Shown: piece by piece, positions 8,275 through 16,365 of the stretch
Layout: each line of letters begins with the position of its first letter
Position numbering within the stretch: position 1 is the first letter of the stretch
Origin: Streptomyces spinosus
GTDB lineage: Bacteria > Actinomycetota > Actinomycetes > Streptomycetales > Streptomycetaceae
Length of the DNA stretch: 64,000 nucleotides
NCBI RefSeq assembly: GCF_020400655.1
Contig: NZ_JAINRC010000014.1
Span: forward strand, 1 to 64,000
Direction of reading: 5' to 3'
Notes under the pieces: generated by a model
Databases searched by the model: none
Seen by the model: the letters and a program-made list of their open reading frames with translations, nothing else
What the model was told of the DNA's origin: nothing
Program-made: the position numbers and the translations under genes

Positions 8275-9159
8275 ATGGACGCGTCGTCCGAACTGGGAGC
8301 GTTCCTCAAGTCACGCCGTGCCGCGCTGCGTCCGCAGGACGTCGGCCTCGCGACCGCGCCGGCCCGCCGCCGGGTCGCCGGGCTGCGCCGCGAGGAGCTG
8401 GCCCTGCTCGCGGGCGTCAGCATCACCCACTACACCCGCCTCGAACAGGGCCGCGCGGCCGGCGTCTCCGACTCCGTGCTGGACGCCATCGCCCGCACCC
8501 TGCGCCTCACCGAGGACGAGACCGCCCACCTCCGGGACCTGGCCCGCCCCGCCGCCCGGCGCCGCCCGGCCGCACCCCGCGCCGAGCACGCGACCCCGTC
8601 GGCCCGTCAGCTGCTCGCCGCCATGACCGGCGTACCGGCGCTCATCCTGGACCGGCGCAACGACGTCCTCGCCTGGAACCGGCTGGGCCACGCCCTGCTC
8701 GCCGCCCACCTGCCGGGGGACGCCCCGGCCACCCCCGCCGCCCGCCCCAACCTCATCCGGATGCTGTTCCTGGACGAGCGTTACCGGGCCCTGTACGCCG
8801 ACTGGAAGGAGGAGGCCCACCTCGCGGTCGCCTCCCTGCGCCTGGTCGCCGGCCGGCACCCCGACGACCGCGCACTGGCCGAGCTGATCGGCCATCTGTC
8901 CATCCACAGCGACGAGTTCACCGCCCTGTGGGCCCGGCACCCGGTCCGCACCTGTGCCTCGGGGAGCAAGTCCCTGCGTCACCCGGCGGTCGGCACGCTG
9001 GAGTTGAGCTTCGAGAACCTGTGCCTGCCGGGCCCCGCGGGCCAGCGCCTCATCGCCTACACGGCCGAACCCGGCACCCCCTCCGACGCGGCCCTGAGCC
9101 TCCTGGCCGGCACGACGGCGTCCGCCGAGCCGGCGCCGCCCGTGCTGGACGCGCGCTGA
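8275..9159 (+). CDS. XRE-family transcriptional regulator with MmyB-like ligand-binding domain
   Basis: A 294-residue protein. The N-terminal helix-turn-helix (about 8-85) contains LRREELALLAGVSITHYTRL. The C-terminal domain (about 105-270) carries the family's typical ILDRRNDVLAWN and SIHSDEFTALWARHPV segments; related domains have been seen with bound fatty acid. The ATG has GGAGG six bases upstream. It is divergent from the MFS exporter gene and is its most likely regulator, responding to a hydrophobic ligand (inference). Confidence 0.9.
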   Translation: MDASSELGAFLKSRRAALRPQDVGLATAPARRRVAGLRREELALLAGVSITHYTRLEQGRAAGVSDSVLDAIARTLRLTEDETAHLRDLARPAARRRPAAPRAEHATPSARQLLAAMTGVPALILDRRNDVLAWNRLGHALLAAHLPGDAPATPAARPNLIRMLFLDERYRALYADWKEEAHLAVASLRLVAGRHPDDRALAELIGHLSIHSDEFTALWARHPVRTCASGSKSLRHPAVGTLELSFENLCLPGPAGQRLIAYTAEPGTPSDAALSLLAGTTASAEPAPPVLDAR

Positions 9160-9721
9160 CCACCCGCGTCACCCGGCGTCCCGCGCCCCCGCCGGCACCC
9201 CGAGGACGCCGAGCACCGCGCGGGTGGCCGGGCTCGGTCGAAGTGGCTCCGGGCCAGGTACTCGACGCGGCGTGGTCCGCCGGCCATCGGGACCAGGGCC
9301 GGCCCGGGGGTGCCGGAGCCCGGCCCCCGCACCGGCCGCTACCGCCGCGGCGCGACGACTCTCCTGACCATGCCCGACCGTCCGCGGCGCGACGACTCTC
9401 CTGACCATGCCCGACCGTCCGCGGCTCGACGACTCTCCTGACCACGCCCGGCGGCCACTCCCGGATCAACGCGGAGGAATTGGCCGTAGCGGCCGTGGAC
9501 GAACCAGAGACCCCCGGCCGGGACCACCACATCACGGTCGCCCGCGCCACCGGGACCCGAGCCGACGAGGGCCGGTCCGCCCGGACGAGGACCCGGGCCC
9601 CGGTCCCGTGGCCGGCCGGCCACCGCCCCGCACGGGGACACGCACCGGCTCCCCCTTCCAGCCTTCGCCGACGTAGCCTGCCTGGACTTCGCCGTATCCA
9701 CCGCCGAACGGGAGTGCCCGC
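9160..9721. other. 562-bp gene-poor region with tandem repeats and a possible regulator remnant
   Basis: No intact gene is supported. The middle holds the 37-bp tandem repeat. The last bases, GGGAGTGCCCGCGTGACCG (from 9711), match the junction between the XRE gene and the second flavoprotein gene at 27688-27703 in sequence and in the overlapping TGA/GTG. A frame ending TGVPA* here mirrors LGVPA* there. A decayed XRE gene upstream of this flavoprotein is therefore possible. Confidence 0.4.
9345..9451. repeat. 37-bp tandem repeat, about 2.8 copies
   Basis: Units begin with CCGCGG at 9345, 9382 and 9419. The first two units are identical, and the third differs at a few positions and then runs out. 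A unit reads through GACGACTCTCCTGACCATGC. The 37-bp period is not a multiple of three, so it does not encode a repeating peptide in one frame. There is no spacer between units, so it is not CRISPR. Confidence 0.85.
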
Positions 9722-10276
9722 GTGACCGTGCCGACCGCCCCGGACAAGAAGCCCTTCCTCTACGTCGTCGTCTGCGCGAGCGGCGTCGCCCCCGGCGTCG
9801 GCGAACTCGTCACCGCGGCCCAGGAGGCGAACTGGGACGTCGGCGTCGTCGCCACACCCCGGGGCCTGGGCTTCATCGACGCGGAGGCGGTCGAGGCCCT
9901 GACCGGCTACCCGATCCGCTCCGCCTGGCGCTCACCGGGAGAGCCGCGCCCGCTGCCGCCCCCGGACGCGATCGCCGTCGCCCCGGCCACCTTCAACACG
10001 ATCAACAAGTGGGCCGCCGGCATCTCCGACACCCTCGCCCTCGGCATCCTGTGCGAGGCGTACGGCATGGGCGTCCCGACCGTGGCCCTGCCGTACCTGA
10101 ACTCCGCCCAGGCCGCCCACCCCGCCTACCGGCAGAGCCTGGACCGCCTGCGCTCGATGGGCGTCCTGATCGGCTCCAGCGCACACCACCCGCCGAAGGC
10201 CGACGGCGCGGCGGACCGCTTCCGCTGGGAGGAGGCCCTGGAACTGCTGGCCCCCGTCGTCGGCACGGCGGGGTGA
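9722..10276 (+). CDS. Flavoprotein (HFCD family), paralogue 1
   Basis: A 184-residue Rossmann-like flavin-binding protein of the family containing cysteine decarboxylases (EpiD, PPC decarboxylase) and flavin prenyltransferase. Visible motifs are the N-terminal VVVCASGVAPGVGEL, the central VAPATFNTINKWAAGISDTL (the conserved PATANT-like segment) and PYLNSAQAA. GGGAG lies eight bases before the GTG. A paralogue at 27698-28252 is about 80% identical and sits behind an XRE regulator, a pairing common in Streptomyces. The substrate is unknown; the family uses FMN for decarboxylation or prenyl transfer. Confidence 0.85.
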   Translation: MTVPTAPDKKPFLYVVVCASGVAPGVGELVTAAQEANWDVGVVATPRGLGFIDAEAVEALTGYPIRSAWRSPGEPRPLPPPDAIAVAPATFNTINKWAAGISDTLALGILCEAYGMGVPTVALPYLNSAQAAHPAYRQSLDRLRSMGVLIGSSAHHPPKADGAADRFRWEEALELLAPVVGTAG

Positions 10277-10305
10277 CACCGGCACCGTCGGCACGGCGGG
10301 GTGAC
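10259..10305. repeat. Short tandem duplication spanning a stop codon
   Basis: A 19-bp stretch, GTCGGCACGGCGGGGTGAC, occurs at 10259-10277 and again at 10287-10305, a 28-bp period. The first copy contains the stop codon of the flavoprotein gene. It looks like a recent replication slippage. Confidence 0.75.
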
Positions 10306-10490
10306 GCGGCTCCCCGCGCCCGCGGCCCCGGCCGCGCAGGCCGGCCGGCCCCTGTGCACGGCGCGCTGCCGCCACCGCCCGCTGGACGTATGGTCCGTAT
10401 ATGAGTGCCGTCTGGTCCGGCCGGCGTGGTGCCGCGCCGCCGGAGCCGCCCTCTCGCCGTCGCCGGTGCCCCCGCACAGGAGCGTGAAGC

Positions 10491-12671
10491 GTGTCCGGCA
10501 CGGCCACCGACCCCCGTTCCCCCGGCTCCGGACCGGACGCCGTGGACTGCGTCCTGGACCGCTGCACCCGCGACACCGGTGCCTACGCCGGCGGGCTCTA
10601 CGTCCTGTGCCCGGACGAGCAGGTGCTCCGGCTCGCGGTGCTGAGCGGGATCTCCCGGCGGATCGCCTCGCCCTGGGCCCGCGTCCCGTTGCAGGCCGCG
10701 AGCCCGGTGAGCGACGCCGTACGGCAGGGGGCCCTGGTGTGGATCGGCAGCCAGGAGGAGCTGGCGCGCCGCTATCCGCAGCTGGCGCTCGTCCTGCCGC
10801 ACCCGTTCGCCCTGGTCGCCGCGCCGATCAGCACCGGCGCACGCAGGTGGGGCGGCCTGGTGCTGCACTGGTCCAGCGCGCACCCTCCCGCACTGAGCAC
10901 ACGGGAGCGGGCGCTGATCACCGACGCCTGCCGCCGCCTGGGCCCGATCCTGCGGCGGGCCGCCGACAGCGGACGCGTCCTGGCCGGGCCCGAGCCGCGG
11001 ATCCTGTCCCCGTCGCGCAAGCGTGCCGCCGGACCGGCCGAGGCCCAGGCCGCGGCCGACTTCGCCGAGCGCCTTCCCAGCGGCTGCTGCGCGCTCGACC
11101 CGGACGGCCGGATCACCTTCCTCACCACCGCCGCGGCGGAGCTGCTCGGCGCCGGCATTCCCGAACTGCTGGGCGCCCGGCCCTGGGAGGCGCTGGCGTG
11201 GCTGGACAACCCGGTCGCCGAAGACCGCTACCGGGCCGCCGTGCTGAGCCGCCGGCCGACGTCCTTCACCGCCCGGCGGCCCCCCGACCAGTGGCTGTCG
11301 TTCCACCTGTACCCGGACGCGTCCGGCATCAGCGTGCGCATCGTCCCCACGTCCTCGGCCGACGCCGCGCCCCCTCCGCACCTGCTGCACCCCGCGCCCC
11401 CGGCGGAACCCGGCCGGGCCACGGCGCTCTACCACCTGATGCACCTGGCCGCCACGCTCACCGAGGCGGTCGGCGTCCAGGACGTCGTCGACAGGGTCGC
11501 CGACCAGATCCTGCCCGCCTTCGGCGCCCAGGCCCTCGCCCTGATGGCCGCGGAGGAGGGCAGACTGCGGATCATCGGCTTCCACGGCTACTCCGCCGCG
11601 CTCATGGACCGCTTCGACGCGGTTCCCCTCACGTCCGACACCCCGGCGGTGCACGTCCTGACGACAGGGATCCCGAGCTTCTTCGGCACCTTCGACGACC
11701 TGAGAACGGCCTATCCTCCCGCCGTCCTCCAGGACGACATGGCAGCCTGGGCGTTCCTGCCGCTGATCACCTCCGGACGCCCGGTCGGCTCGCTCGTCCT
11801 CGCCTTCGACCGGCCGCGCGCCTTCCCCGCCGAGGAGCGCTCCGTCCTGACCTCGACCGCCGGGCTGATCGCGCAGGCGCTGGACCGCGCCCGTCTCCAC
11901 GACGCCACGCAGCAGCTCTCCCACGACCTCCAGGCCGGCCTGCTGCCCCGCACCCTGCCCCGCGTCCCCGGCCTGGACGTGGCCGCCCGCTACCTTCCCG
12001 CCGGCTACGGCATGGACGTCGGCGGCGACTTCTACGACCTCATCCGCCTCGACGAGACAACCGTCGCCGCGACCATCGGAGACGTCCAGGGGCACAACGT
12101 CCAGGCCGCCACCCTCATGGGGCAGGTCCGCACCGCCGTCCACGCCTCCGCCGGCGCACCTCCCGGCGAAGTCCTCGCCCGCACCAACCGCCTGCTCACC
12201 GACCTCGACGCCGGCCTGTTCACCAGCTGCCTCTACGCCCACCTCGACCTCGTCCGCCACAGCGCCTGCCTGGCCACCGCCGGGCATCCCCCGCCGGTCC
12301 TGCGCCATCCGGACGGCCGCACCGAGATCCTCGAGCCCCCTCCGGGGCTGCTGCTCGGCATCGACCCCGCCGCCGACTACCCGACGATGAACGTCCCGCT
12401 GCTTCCCGGCGCCGTGCTCGCCCTGTACACCGACGGGCTCGTCGAGGCCCCCGGTACCGACATCGAGGACGCGATCACGGCCCTCGCCGGCCGGCTCGCC
12501 CACGAGCGGTACCACTCCATGGACGCCCTGGCCGACACCCTCATCACCCACGCCCAGCACACCGCGCCCCGCAGCGACGACGTCGCCCTGCTCCTGATCA
12601 GCCCGTACGGCACGTGCGCACCGGGGCCGGAGAAGACGCCCAAGCCTCGGAACGACGAAGGAAGGGTGTGA
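10491..12671 (+). CDS. PP2C-type (SpoIIE/RsbU) phosphatase with GAF-PAS-GAF sensor
   Basis: A 726-residue soluble signalling protein. Order: GAF-like domain (about 10-165), PAS-like domain (about 180-290), a second GAF (about 305-465), and a SpoIIE phosphatase (about 485-705). Metal-binding aspartates appear in DVGGDFYDL, GDVQGHNVQ, YTDGLVEA and RSDDVALLL. Such proteins dephosphorylate anti-anti-sigma factors in partner-switching. The GTG start has AGGAG eight bases upstream. No sigma or anti-sigma gene is adjacent; the RsbW-like ATPases at 25817 and 52044 in this window are remote candidate network members. Confidence 0.9.
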   Translation: MSGTATDPRSPGSGPDAVDCVLDRCTRDTGAYAGGLYVLCPDEQVLRLAVLSGISRRIASPWARVPLQAASPVSDAVRQGALVWIGSQEELARRYPQLALVLPHPFALVAAPISTGARRWGGLVLHWSSAHPPALSTRERALITDACRRLGPILRRAADSGRVLAGPEPRILSPSRKRAAGPAEAQAAADFAERLPSGCCALDPDGRITFLTTAAAELLGAGIPELLGARPWEALAWLDNPVAEDRYRAAVLSRRPTSFTARRPPDQWLSFHLYPDASGISVRIVPTSSADAAPPPHLLHPAPPAEPGRATALYHLMHLAATLTEAVGVQDVVDRVADQILPAFGAQALALMAAEEGRLRIIGFHGYSAALMDRFDAVPLTSDTPAVHVLTTGIPSFFGTFDDLRTAYPPAVLQDDMAAWAFLPLITSGRPVGSLVLAFDRPRAFPAEERSVLTSTAGLIAQALDRARLHDATQQLSHDLQAGLLPRTLPRVPGLDVAARYLPAGYGMDVGGDFYDLIRLDETTVAATIGDVQGHNVQAATLMGQVRTAVHASAGAPPGEVLARTNRLLTDLDAGLFTSCLYAHLDLVRHSACLATAGHPPPVLRHPDGRTEILEPPPGLLLGIDPAADYPTMNVPLLPGAVLALYTDGLVEAPGTDIEDAITALAGRLAHERYHSMDALADTLITHAQHTAPRSDDVALLLISPYGTCAPGPEKTPKPRNDEGRV

Positions 12672-12883
12672 CCTCCTCAGGGCCCGGATCCCTTCCCCGG
12701 ACGGCGAGTGACACCTCCGTCAACACCCAGCGACGCCTTCCCGCCACACTCACACGTGCTCCGCGCGGGTGGCCGGGAAGCCGCTCGTCGTGTCGGCGTG
12801 TGCGTGGCATGGAGGACGGCCCCTCCCCGCACATGCCGAGGGCGGGACCCGGAAGCCCCGCCCACCCGCCAAGGAGCCTCCGC

Positions 12884-12959
12884 TCAGGGCCACACAAGGC
12901 AGTACGGCTGATGCCCCGCCTCGTGCAACCGGTGGCTGAAGTCCTGCCCCTCGTGCAGC
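12884..12959. repeat. 76-bp direct repeat, left copy (attL-like)
   Basis: It matches 29025-29100 at 71 of 76 positions without gaps; the first 44 bases are identical. On the minus strand it encodes LHEGQDFSHRLHEAGHQPYC then LVWP and a stop, the same 3' end as the gene at 29025-29456 but with no body of that gene. This is the pattern left by integration into the 3' end of a protein gene. Confidence 0.8.
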
Positions 12960-13284
12960 GAATGGGAGGGACGGGGCGCTGACCTGGGGTTTCTCGGTGA
13001 AGTGTGCGTCGACCTGCGGGAACTCGTGTCGGTAGTTCTCACGGGTCAACGCCGTTTCCCAGGCTCATGTGCCCTGGATGTGCCCTCCGGGGACGTGGCT
13101 GGGGAGGCGCGTTCAGGCCCAGCTTTCGCGCCTAGGGCGCCGTGATGAGGGCAGTGATGCGGAGAAGGATCTCAGTCGGGCAGTGTCCGCGAGGCGTCTT
13201 GAGCTGTTTGGTAGGTGTACCCGTACGCATACGGCTTGGATGAACGCGGGGCCGCTGCATGCGGTCGAATCCCAGTGAGGCAGG
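12960..13284. other. 325-bp region just inside the left island edge
   Basis: No gene is supported. An 18-bp motif, TGTGCCCTGGATGTGCCC (13068-13085), is repeated with two mismatches at 28929-28946 near the other island edge and in the same orientation. On the minus strand it reads GHIQGT followed by a stop. I see no integrase body. Confidence 0.4.
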
Positions 13285-13923
13285 GTGGGGGCCATGGTGA
13301 CCTTGGCGAGTTCCCTGACGGGCGGTTCTGTGCGGGAGGCTTCTCGCGCCTTGCTGGAGCCGGGCGGGCAGGCCCGAACTGTTTCTGTCTTCGGGACCGA
13401 GGCGCTGTGCTTCTACCGTCTGAACGAGGGCGAGCATGCGCGGCGCGAGGAAGTCTCCGCCGCCCGGGTGGATAAGCTGCCCGATCTTGAGTGCCTGCTG
13501 ACACTCCCGGTGGACGTTCCTGTTCCGCTGCAATCGCTGGACTCGCCGGCGCGGCGGGCGGTGCGAGGGCTGCCGTCGGGAGCGGTGGAGCGAGACCGGA
13601 AGACGGTCACCCGACGTGCCGTGCGGCCCCTGCAGGTGGATCTTGCTGTGGTTCGCGCTTCCGGGTGGCGCCAGGGCCTTGAGCGAGCGGGCCAATTTGC
13701 TCCCTTCTGCCGCCGGGCCATGCTCTTGGACCGTCTTCCAGCCCGACTGGATGAGGTTCTCGTCGAGGCCGACTTCTATGGCATCGGCGTGTTCGTCGCC
13801 TCTGGAGACGAGGTCGAGCTGGTACTGGAGCCGGAGGACTACAGGCCGCCCCGGCACACCGCTGCGGCCTGGTGGTTCGTCGAGGATGTGTACCAGCGCC
13901 TACGCTCGGCGGCGGCTGTCTGA
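13285..13923 (+). CDS. Hypothetical island protein
   Basis: A 212-residue protein (or 209 from an ATG at 13294). I do not recognise the family. The sequence is soluble and mixed alpha/beta, with a central arginine-rich part (RDRKTVTRRAVRPLQ) and an acidic, beta-rich C-terminus (EADFYGIGVFVASGDEVELV). Its last 85 bp overlap the 3' end of the convergent TGT-like gene. That overlap leaves some doubt about the C-terminus of one of the two genes. The plus frame is preferred because it gives a long protein of balanced composition, unlike the opposite frame. Confidence 0.55.
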   Translation: MGAMVTLASSLTGGSVREASRALLEPGGQARTVSVFGTEALCFYRLNEGEHARREEVSAARVDKLPDLECLLTLPVDVPVPLQSLDSPARRAVRGLPSGAVERDRKTVTRRAVRPLQVDLAVVRASGWRQGLERAGQFAPFCRRAMLLDRLPARLDEVLVEADFYGIGVFVASGDEVELVLEPEDYRPPRHTAAAWWFVEDVYQRLRSAAAV

Positions 13924-15119
13924 GCCGGTGTCTTGGCGGTTTCGCGAGCGGTCGACGCCCATCGATCGAGCTGTGCCGGAGGCTTGAACGCCTTCGGCTG
14001 CCTGATGGACGTGTTGATCAGTTCGTACTGATCGAGAGCTTTACGGCAGCGGTCGAACCACCACTGCTGGCGTGCTGTGCCGGGCTTGACCGAAGTCTGG
14101 GCACGCAGCCACTCCATGAGGACCGCGACGTTGTGTGCCGCCGCTGCGGCAGGAAGCTCGCCGCGGTTGCTTGTGAAGGCGTCCAGTGCGAGCTTGCCGG
14201 CACAGGCCGAGCAGAAGCAGACCGGAGCATCGGCGCCACCGTAACGCTTGGCGATCGTCTCACCCAGGAAGAAGGCCATCAGGTCGGGGAAGAGAACGTG
14301 CGGTGACTGGACGGGGATGCTCTTGTTGGTCTGCGCTTTTTCGCCGGGGGCGACGACGTGCCGGTAGCGGCTGCTGGCGCCGAAGGCTGTGAAGGCGGCA
14401 CCGAAGGCCAGCGCGCCGAATGCCGCGAGATCCGTGCGTAGCAGGGCAGCCCCGGGGACTTCCTCGATGACCTGCTTGAGATGGCTTACGGCCTTGGCGT
14501 AACGCGCCAGGGGGTCCATCTGTCCGCCCAGCATGATGGCCTTCGGCCCCTTGACCATCCGCAGGTAGGCGATGAGCTGGCGGGTCGATTCCTCGTCGCG
14601 TAGCCAGGAGACATCCACCGGAGCGGCGAAGATCACCTCTGGATCGTCGAGTTCCAGGACACGGGTCACGGCGGCCCGGAGGGCATCGGAGTCCTCGGCC
14701 CTGATGTAGCCGGTGGGGGTCATGGGGAGCGTTGCTCCGGCGTCCCGCTGCTCGGCCAGAGACAGTTCCAGGGGATCGTCGAGGAAGAGCGTGGGCTCGA
14801 CGTCGTAGGGGAAGGGGTTCTCCTCGGTCGCGGCGCTGACCTCGTACACCGCCGGGTCGATCAGGAGCGGAGCGGCGTAGCCCTCCCTGTATCGCAGGGC
14901 GCCGGCCTTCTTCACGGCGTCGGTGCCACACAGGATGAGCCCACTGCGTACCGGGTCGACCTGCCCCTGGACGTAGCCGAGCCGGGCGGCGCTGACCTGG
15001 ATCAGCATGCGGCCCTGCAGACCGTTCAGGCTGTCCGGCCGGTCTGGCGCACCCGCAGCGTCGGGAGGCTCGGTCAGATCGGAGCGCGGACGAGGCAGCG
15101 GGGCGGAACGGTCGGTCAT
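13839..15119 (-). CDS. tRNA-guanine transglycosylase-like protein (putative)
   Basis: A 426-residue protein. From the ATG, C301-x-C303-xx-C306 (CFCSAC) is followed by H329 in AAHNVAVLMEWL. E. coli Tgt has its zinc ligands at C302, C304, C307 and H333, with the last in an HN-L context. LLIDP (D88) falls where Tgt has catalytic D89. Alternating beta strands and helices suit a TIM barrel. A counterpart of the Tgt nucleophile D264 is not obvious, so the reaction may differ or be absent. The gene starts 2 bp after the stop of the XRE-ImmA/IrrE gene; AAGG five bases before the ATG favours 15119 over GTG 15125. DNA-modifying DpdA proteins belong to this superfamily, but no other dpd gene is nearby. 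Confidence 0.5.
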   Translation of the reverse strand: MTDRSAPLPRPRSDLTEPPDAAGAPDRPDSLNGLQGRMLIQVSAARLGYVQGQVDPVRSGLILCGTDAVKKAGALRYREGYAAPLLIDPAVYEVSAATEENPFPYDVEPTLFLDDPLELSLAEQRDAGATLPMTPTGYIRAEDSDALRAAVTRVLELDDPEVIFAAPVDVSWLRDEESTRQLIAYLRMVKGPKAIMLGGQMDPLARYAKAVSHLKQVIEEVPGAALLRTDLAAFGALAFGAAFTAFGASSRYRHVVAPGEKAQTNKSIPVQSPHVLFPDLMAFFLGETIAKRYGGADAPVCFCSACAGKLALDAFTSNRGELPAAAAAHNVAVLMEWLRAQTSVKPGTARQQWWFDRCRKALDQYELINTSIRQPKAFKPPAQLDRWASTARETAKTPAQTAAAERRRWYTSSTNHQAAAVCRGGL

Positions 15120-15121
15120 GG

Positions 15122-16231
15122 TCACCTTCGGAAGGCCGGGAATGATGATGAACCGACGCCCTCGACGTACAGGCGCTGGAAGTCTTCAGGAAGCAGGTGC
15201 GCGCAGGCAGCCGCATCCTCCAGAGTCATCTGGCGGTCGGTCAGCAAGGTGTCGACAAGGACAACGAGGCGCTGCGGCTGCTCAGGGAGGACATCAACAG
15301 GCTCTGCGGTCCGGTAGCCGAGCGCTGACATCTCGATCATCAGGGTGCGGTACTGCCACTCGCTGACGGCGTTGAGCGTTTGGGCACGGCGCAGCAGCGC
15401 GCTCATGGAGACACCCCAAACCCGCTTCAGCTCCGTCAGCTTGGCCAGATCGACGCCGCCGGAGAACGCCTGCCGGATATCGGAGGCAGGCATCAAGAAC
15501 TCGGCAGCGAAGGCGTCGGCCTGCTTCTCCTGCGTGGACCCTGTGCCCGGCTCGTCATGCATCACCAGGTGACCCAGCTCGTGCGCGATGCTGAAGCGAC
15601 GTCGGTCGCCCGGTGCCCGGGTGTTGACCAGGAGCAGAGGATGCCCGCCCGCTTCCCACTGGCTTACGGCGTCCAACAGGTCGCTGTCCAGGTCGCGGGT
15701 GATCACCAGTGCGCCGGCATTCTCCAGCACCGCGACCATGTTGAGTACCGGACCGGGGGTCACGCTCCACTCCCTGCGGACTCGCCGGGCAGCGTCCTTC
15801 GGGGTGGTGAGGTCATCCAGTGGGACCCTGAAGAAGCGATGTGAGACTGGCGGCAATGCCGCTGCGGACGCCAGGCCGTTCAGCTGAATCCGTGAGAGCG
15901 CCACATGGGCGTGCACGCGTCGCAGAGCGGAGGCAGTCAGAGCTGCTTTCTTGCGGTGGTGGACCAGGCCCACCCCGATGCCGCTGACCTGCGGATCCAG
16001 GCACAGCAACTCAGGAGGGTAGCCAAGCGCGGCAGCGTACAGCTCAAGACGCTCATGTGTGACGACGAGACGACCAGCCTCGGCTCGGCTTACGTAGCCC
16101 TGGGAAACCGGCGTGGCGCCGCCTGGCGACGCCTTGGTCATAGCCGCGGCGACCTCAGCCTGCGTCAGCCCGCGGGACTCGCGCGCCAGCACGAGCATCC
16201 CGGGCTGCGCCTGCAGCTCAGTGACCGCCAT
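15122..16231 (-). CDS. XRE regulator fused to ImmA/IrrE (M78) metallopeptidase
   Basis: A 369-residue protein. The N-terminal helix-turn-helix (about 10-75) contains LTQAEVAAAM and VSQGYVSRAE. The C-terminal zinc peptidase domain (about 190-290) has HELGH at 217-221 and EKQADAFAAEFLMP downstream, supplying the third ligand. Related proteins (ImmA, IrrE/PprI) cleave or inactivate repressors when triggered by DNA damage. The ATG at 16231 has GAGGTG nine bases upstream; a GTG at 16243 lacks a spacer. It is the first gene of an operon with the TGT-like gene, so it may control that gene and the island's excision or defence state. Confidence 0.9.
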   Translation of the reverse strand: MAVTELQAQPGMLVLARESRGLTQAEVAAAMTKASPGGATPVSQGYVSRAEAGRLVVTHERLELYAAALGYPPELLCLDPQVSGIGVGLVHHRKKAALTASALRRVHAHVALSRIQLNGLASAAALPPVSHRFFRVPLDDLTTPKDAARRVRREWSVTPGPVLNMVAVLENAGALVITRDLDSDLLDAVSQWEAGGHPLLLVNTRAPGDRRRFSIAHELGHLVMHDEPGTGSTQEKQADAFAAEFLMPASDIRQAFSGGVDLAKLTELKRVWGVSMSALLRRAQTLNAVSEWQYRTLMIEMSALGYRTAEPVDVLPEQPQRLVVLVDTLLTDRQMTLEDAAACAHLLPEDFQRLYVEGVGSSSFPAFRR

Positions 16232-16365
16232 ACACGACACCACCTCGTATCAGACCTCAAAACAGTAGCACAAAATATTCCGTGGCTGATTCGGCGTCAT
16301 ATGATGAAAGTAGCGCTGCAAGTGAGGGCCACTCTCTGAACAGTTGATTGTGGGCGCAGCAGCGT

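Noticed and set aside
9345-9451. CRISPR array
   Set aside because: Units abut without spacers, there are fewer than three copies, and no cas gene is present.
12884-12959. tRNA gene as attachment site
   Set aside because: The repeat has no cloverleaf pairing and instead reads as the in-frame end of a protein gene.
13059-13300. Integrase 3' end reading toward the left repeat (GHIQGT* on the minus strand)
   Set aside because: Upstream codons in that frame show no tyrosine-recombinase residues; the short tail alone is insufficient.
13839-15119. A dpd DNA 7-deazaguanine modification cluster
   Set aside because: Only one TGT-like gene is present. No preQ0 synthesis or other dpd homologues are seen in the window, and the nucleophile aspartate is not evident.
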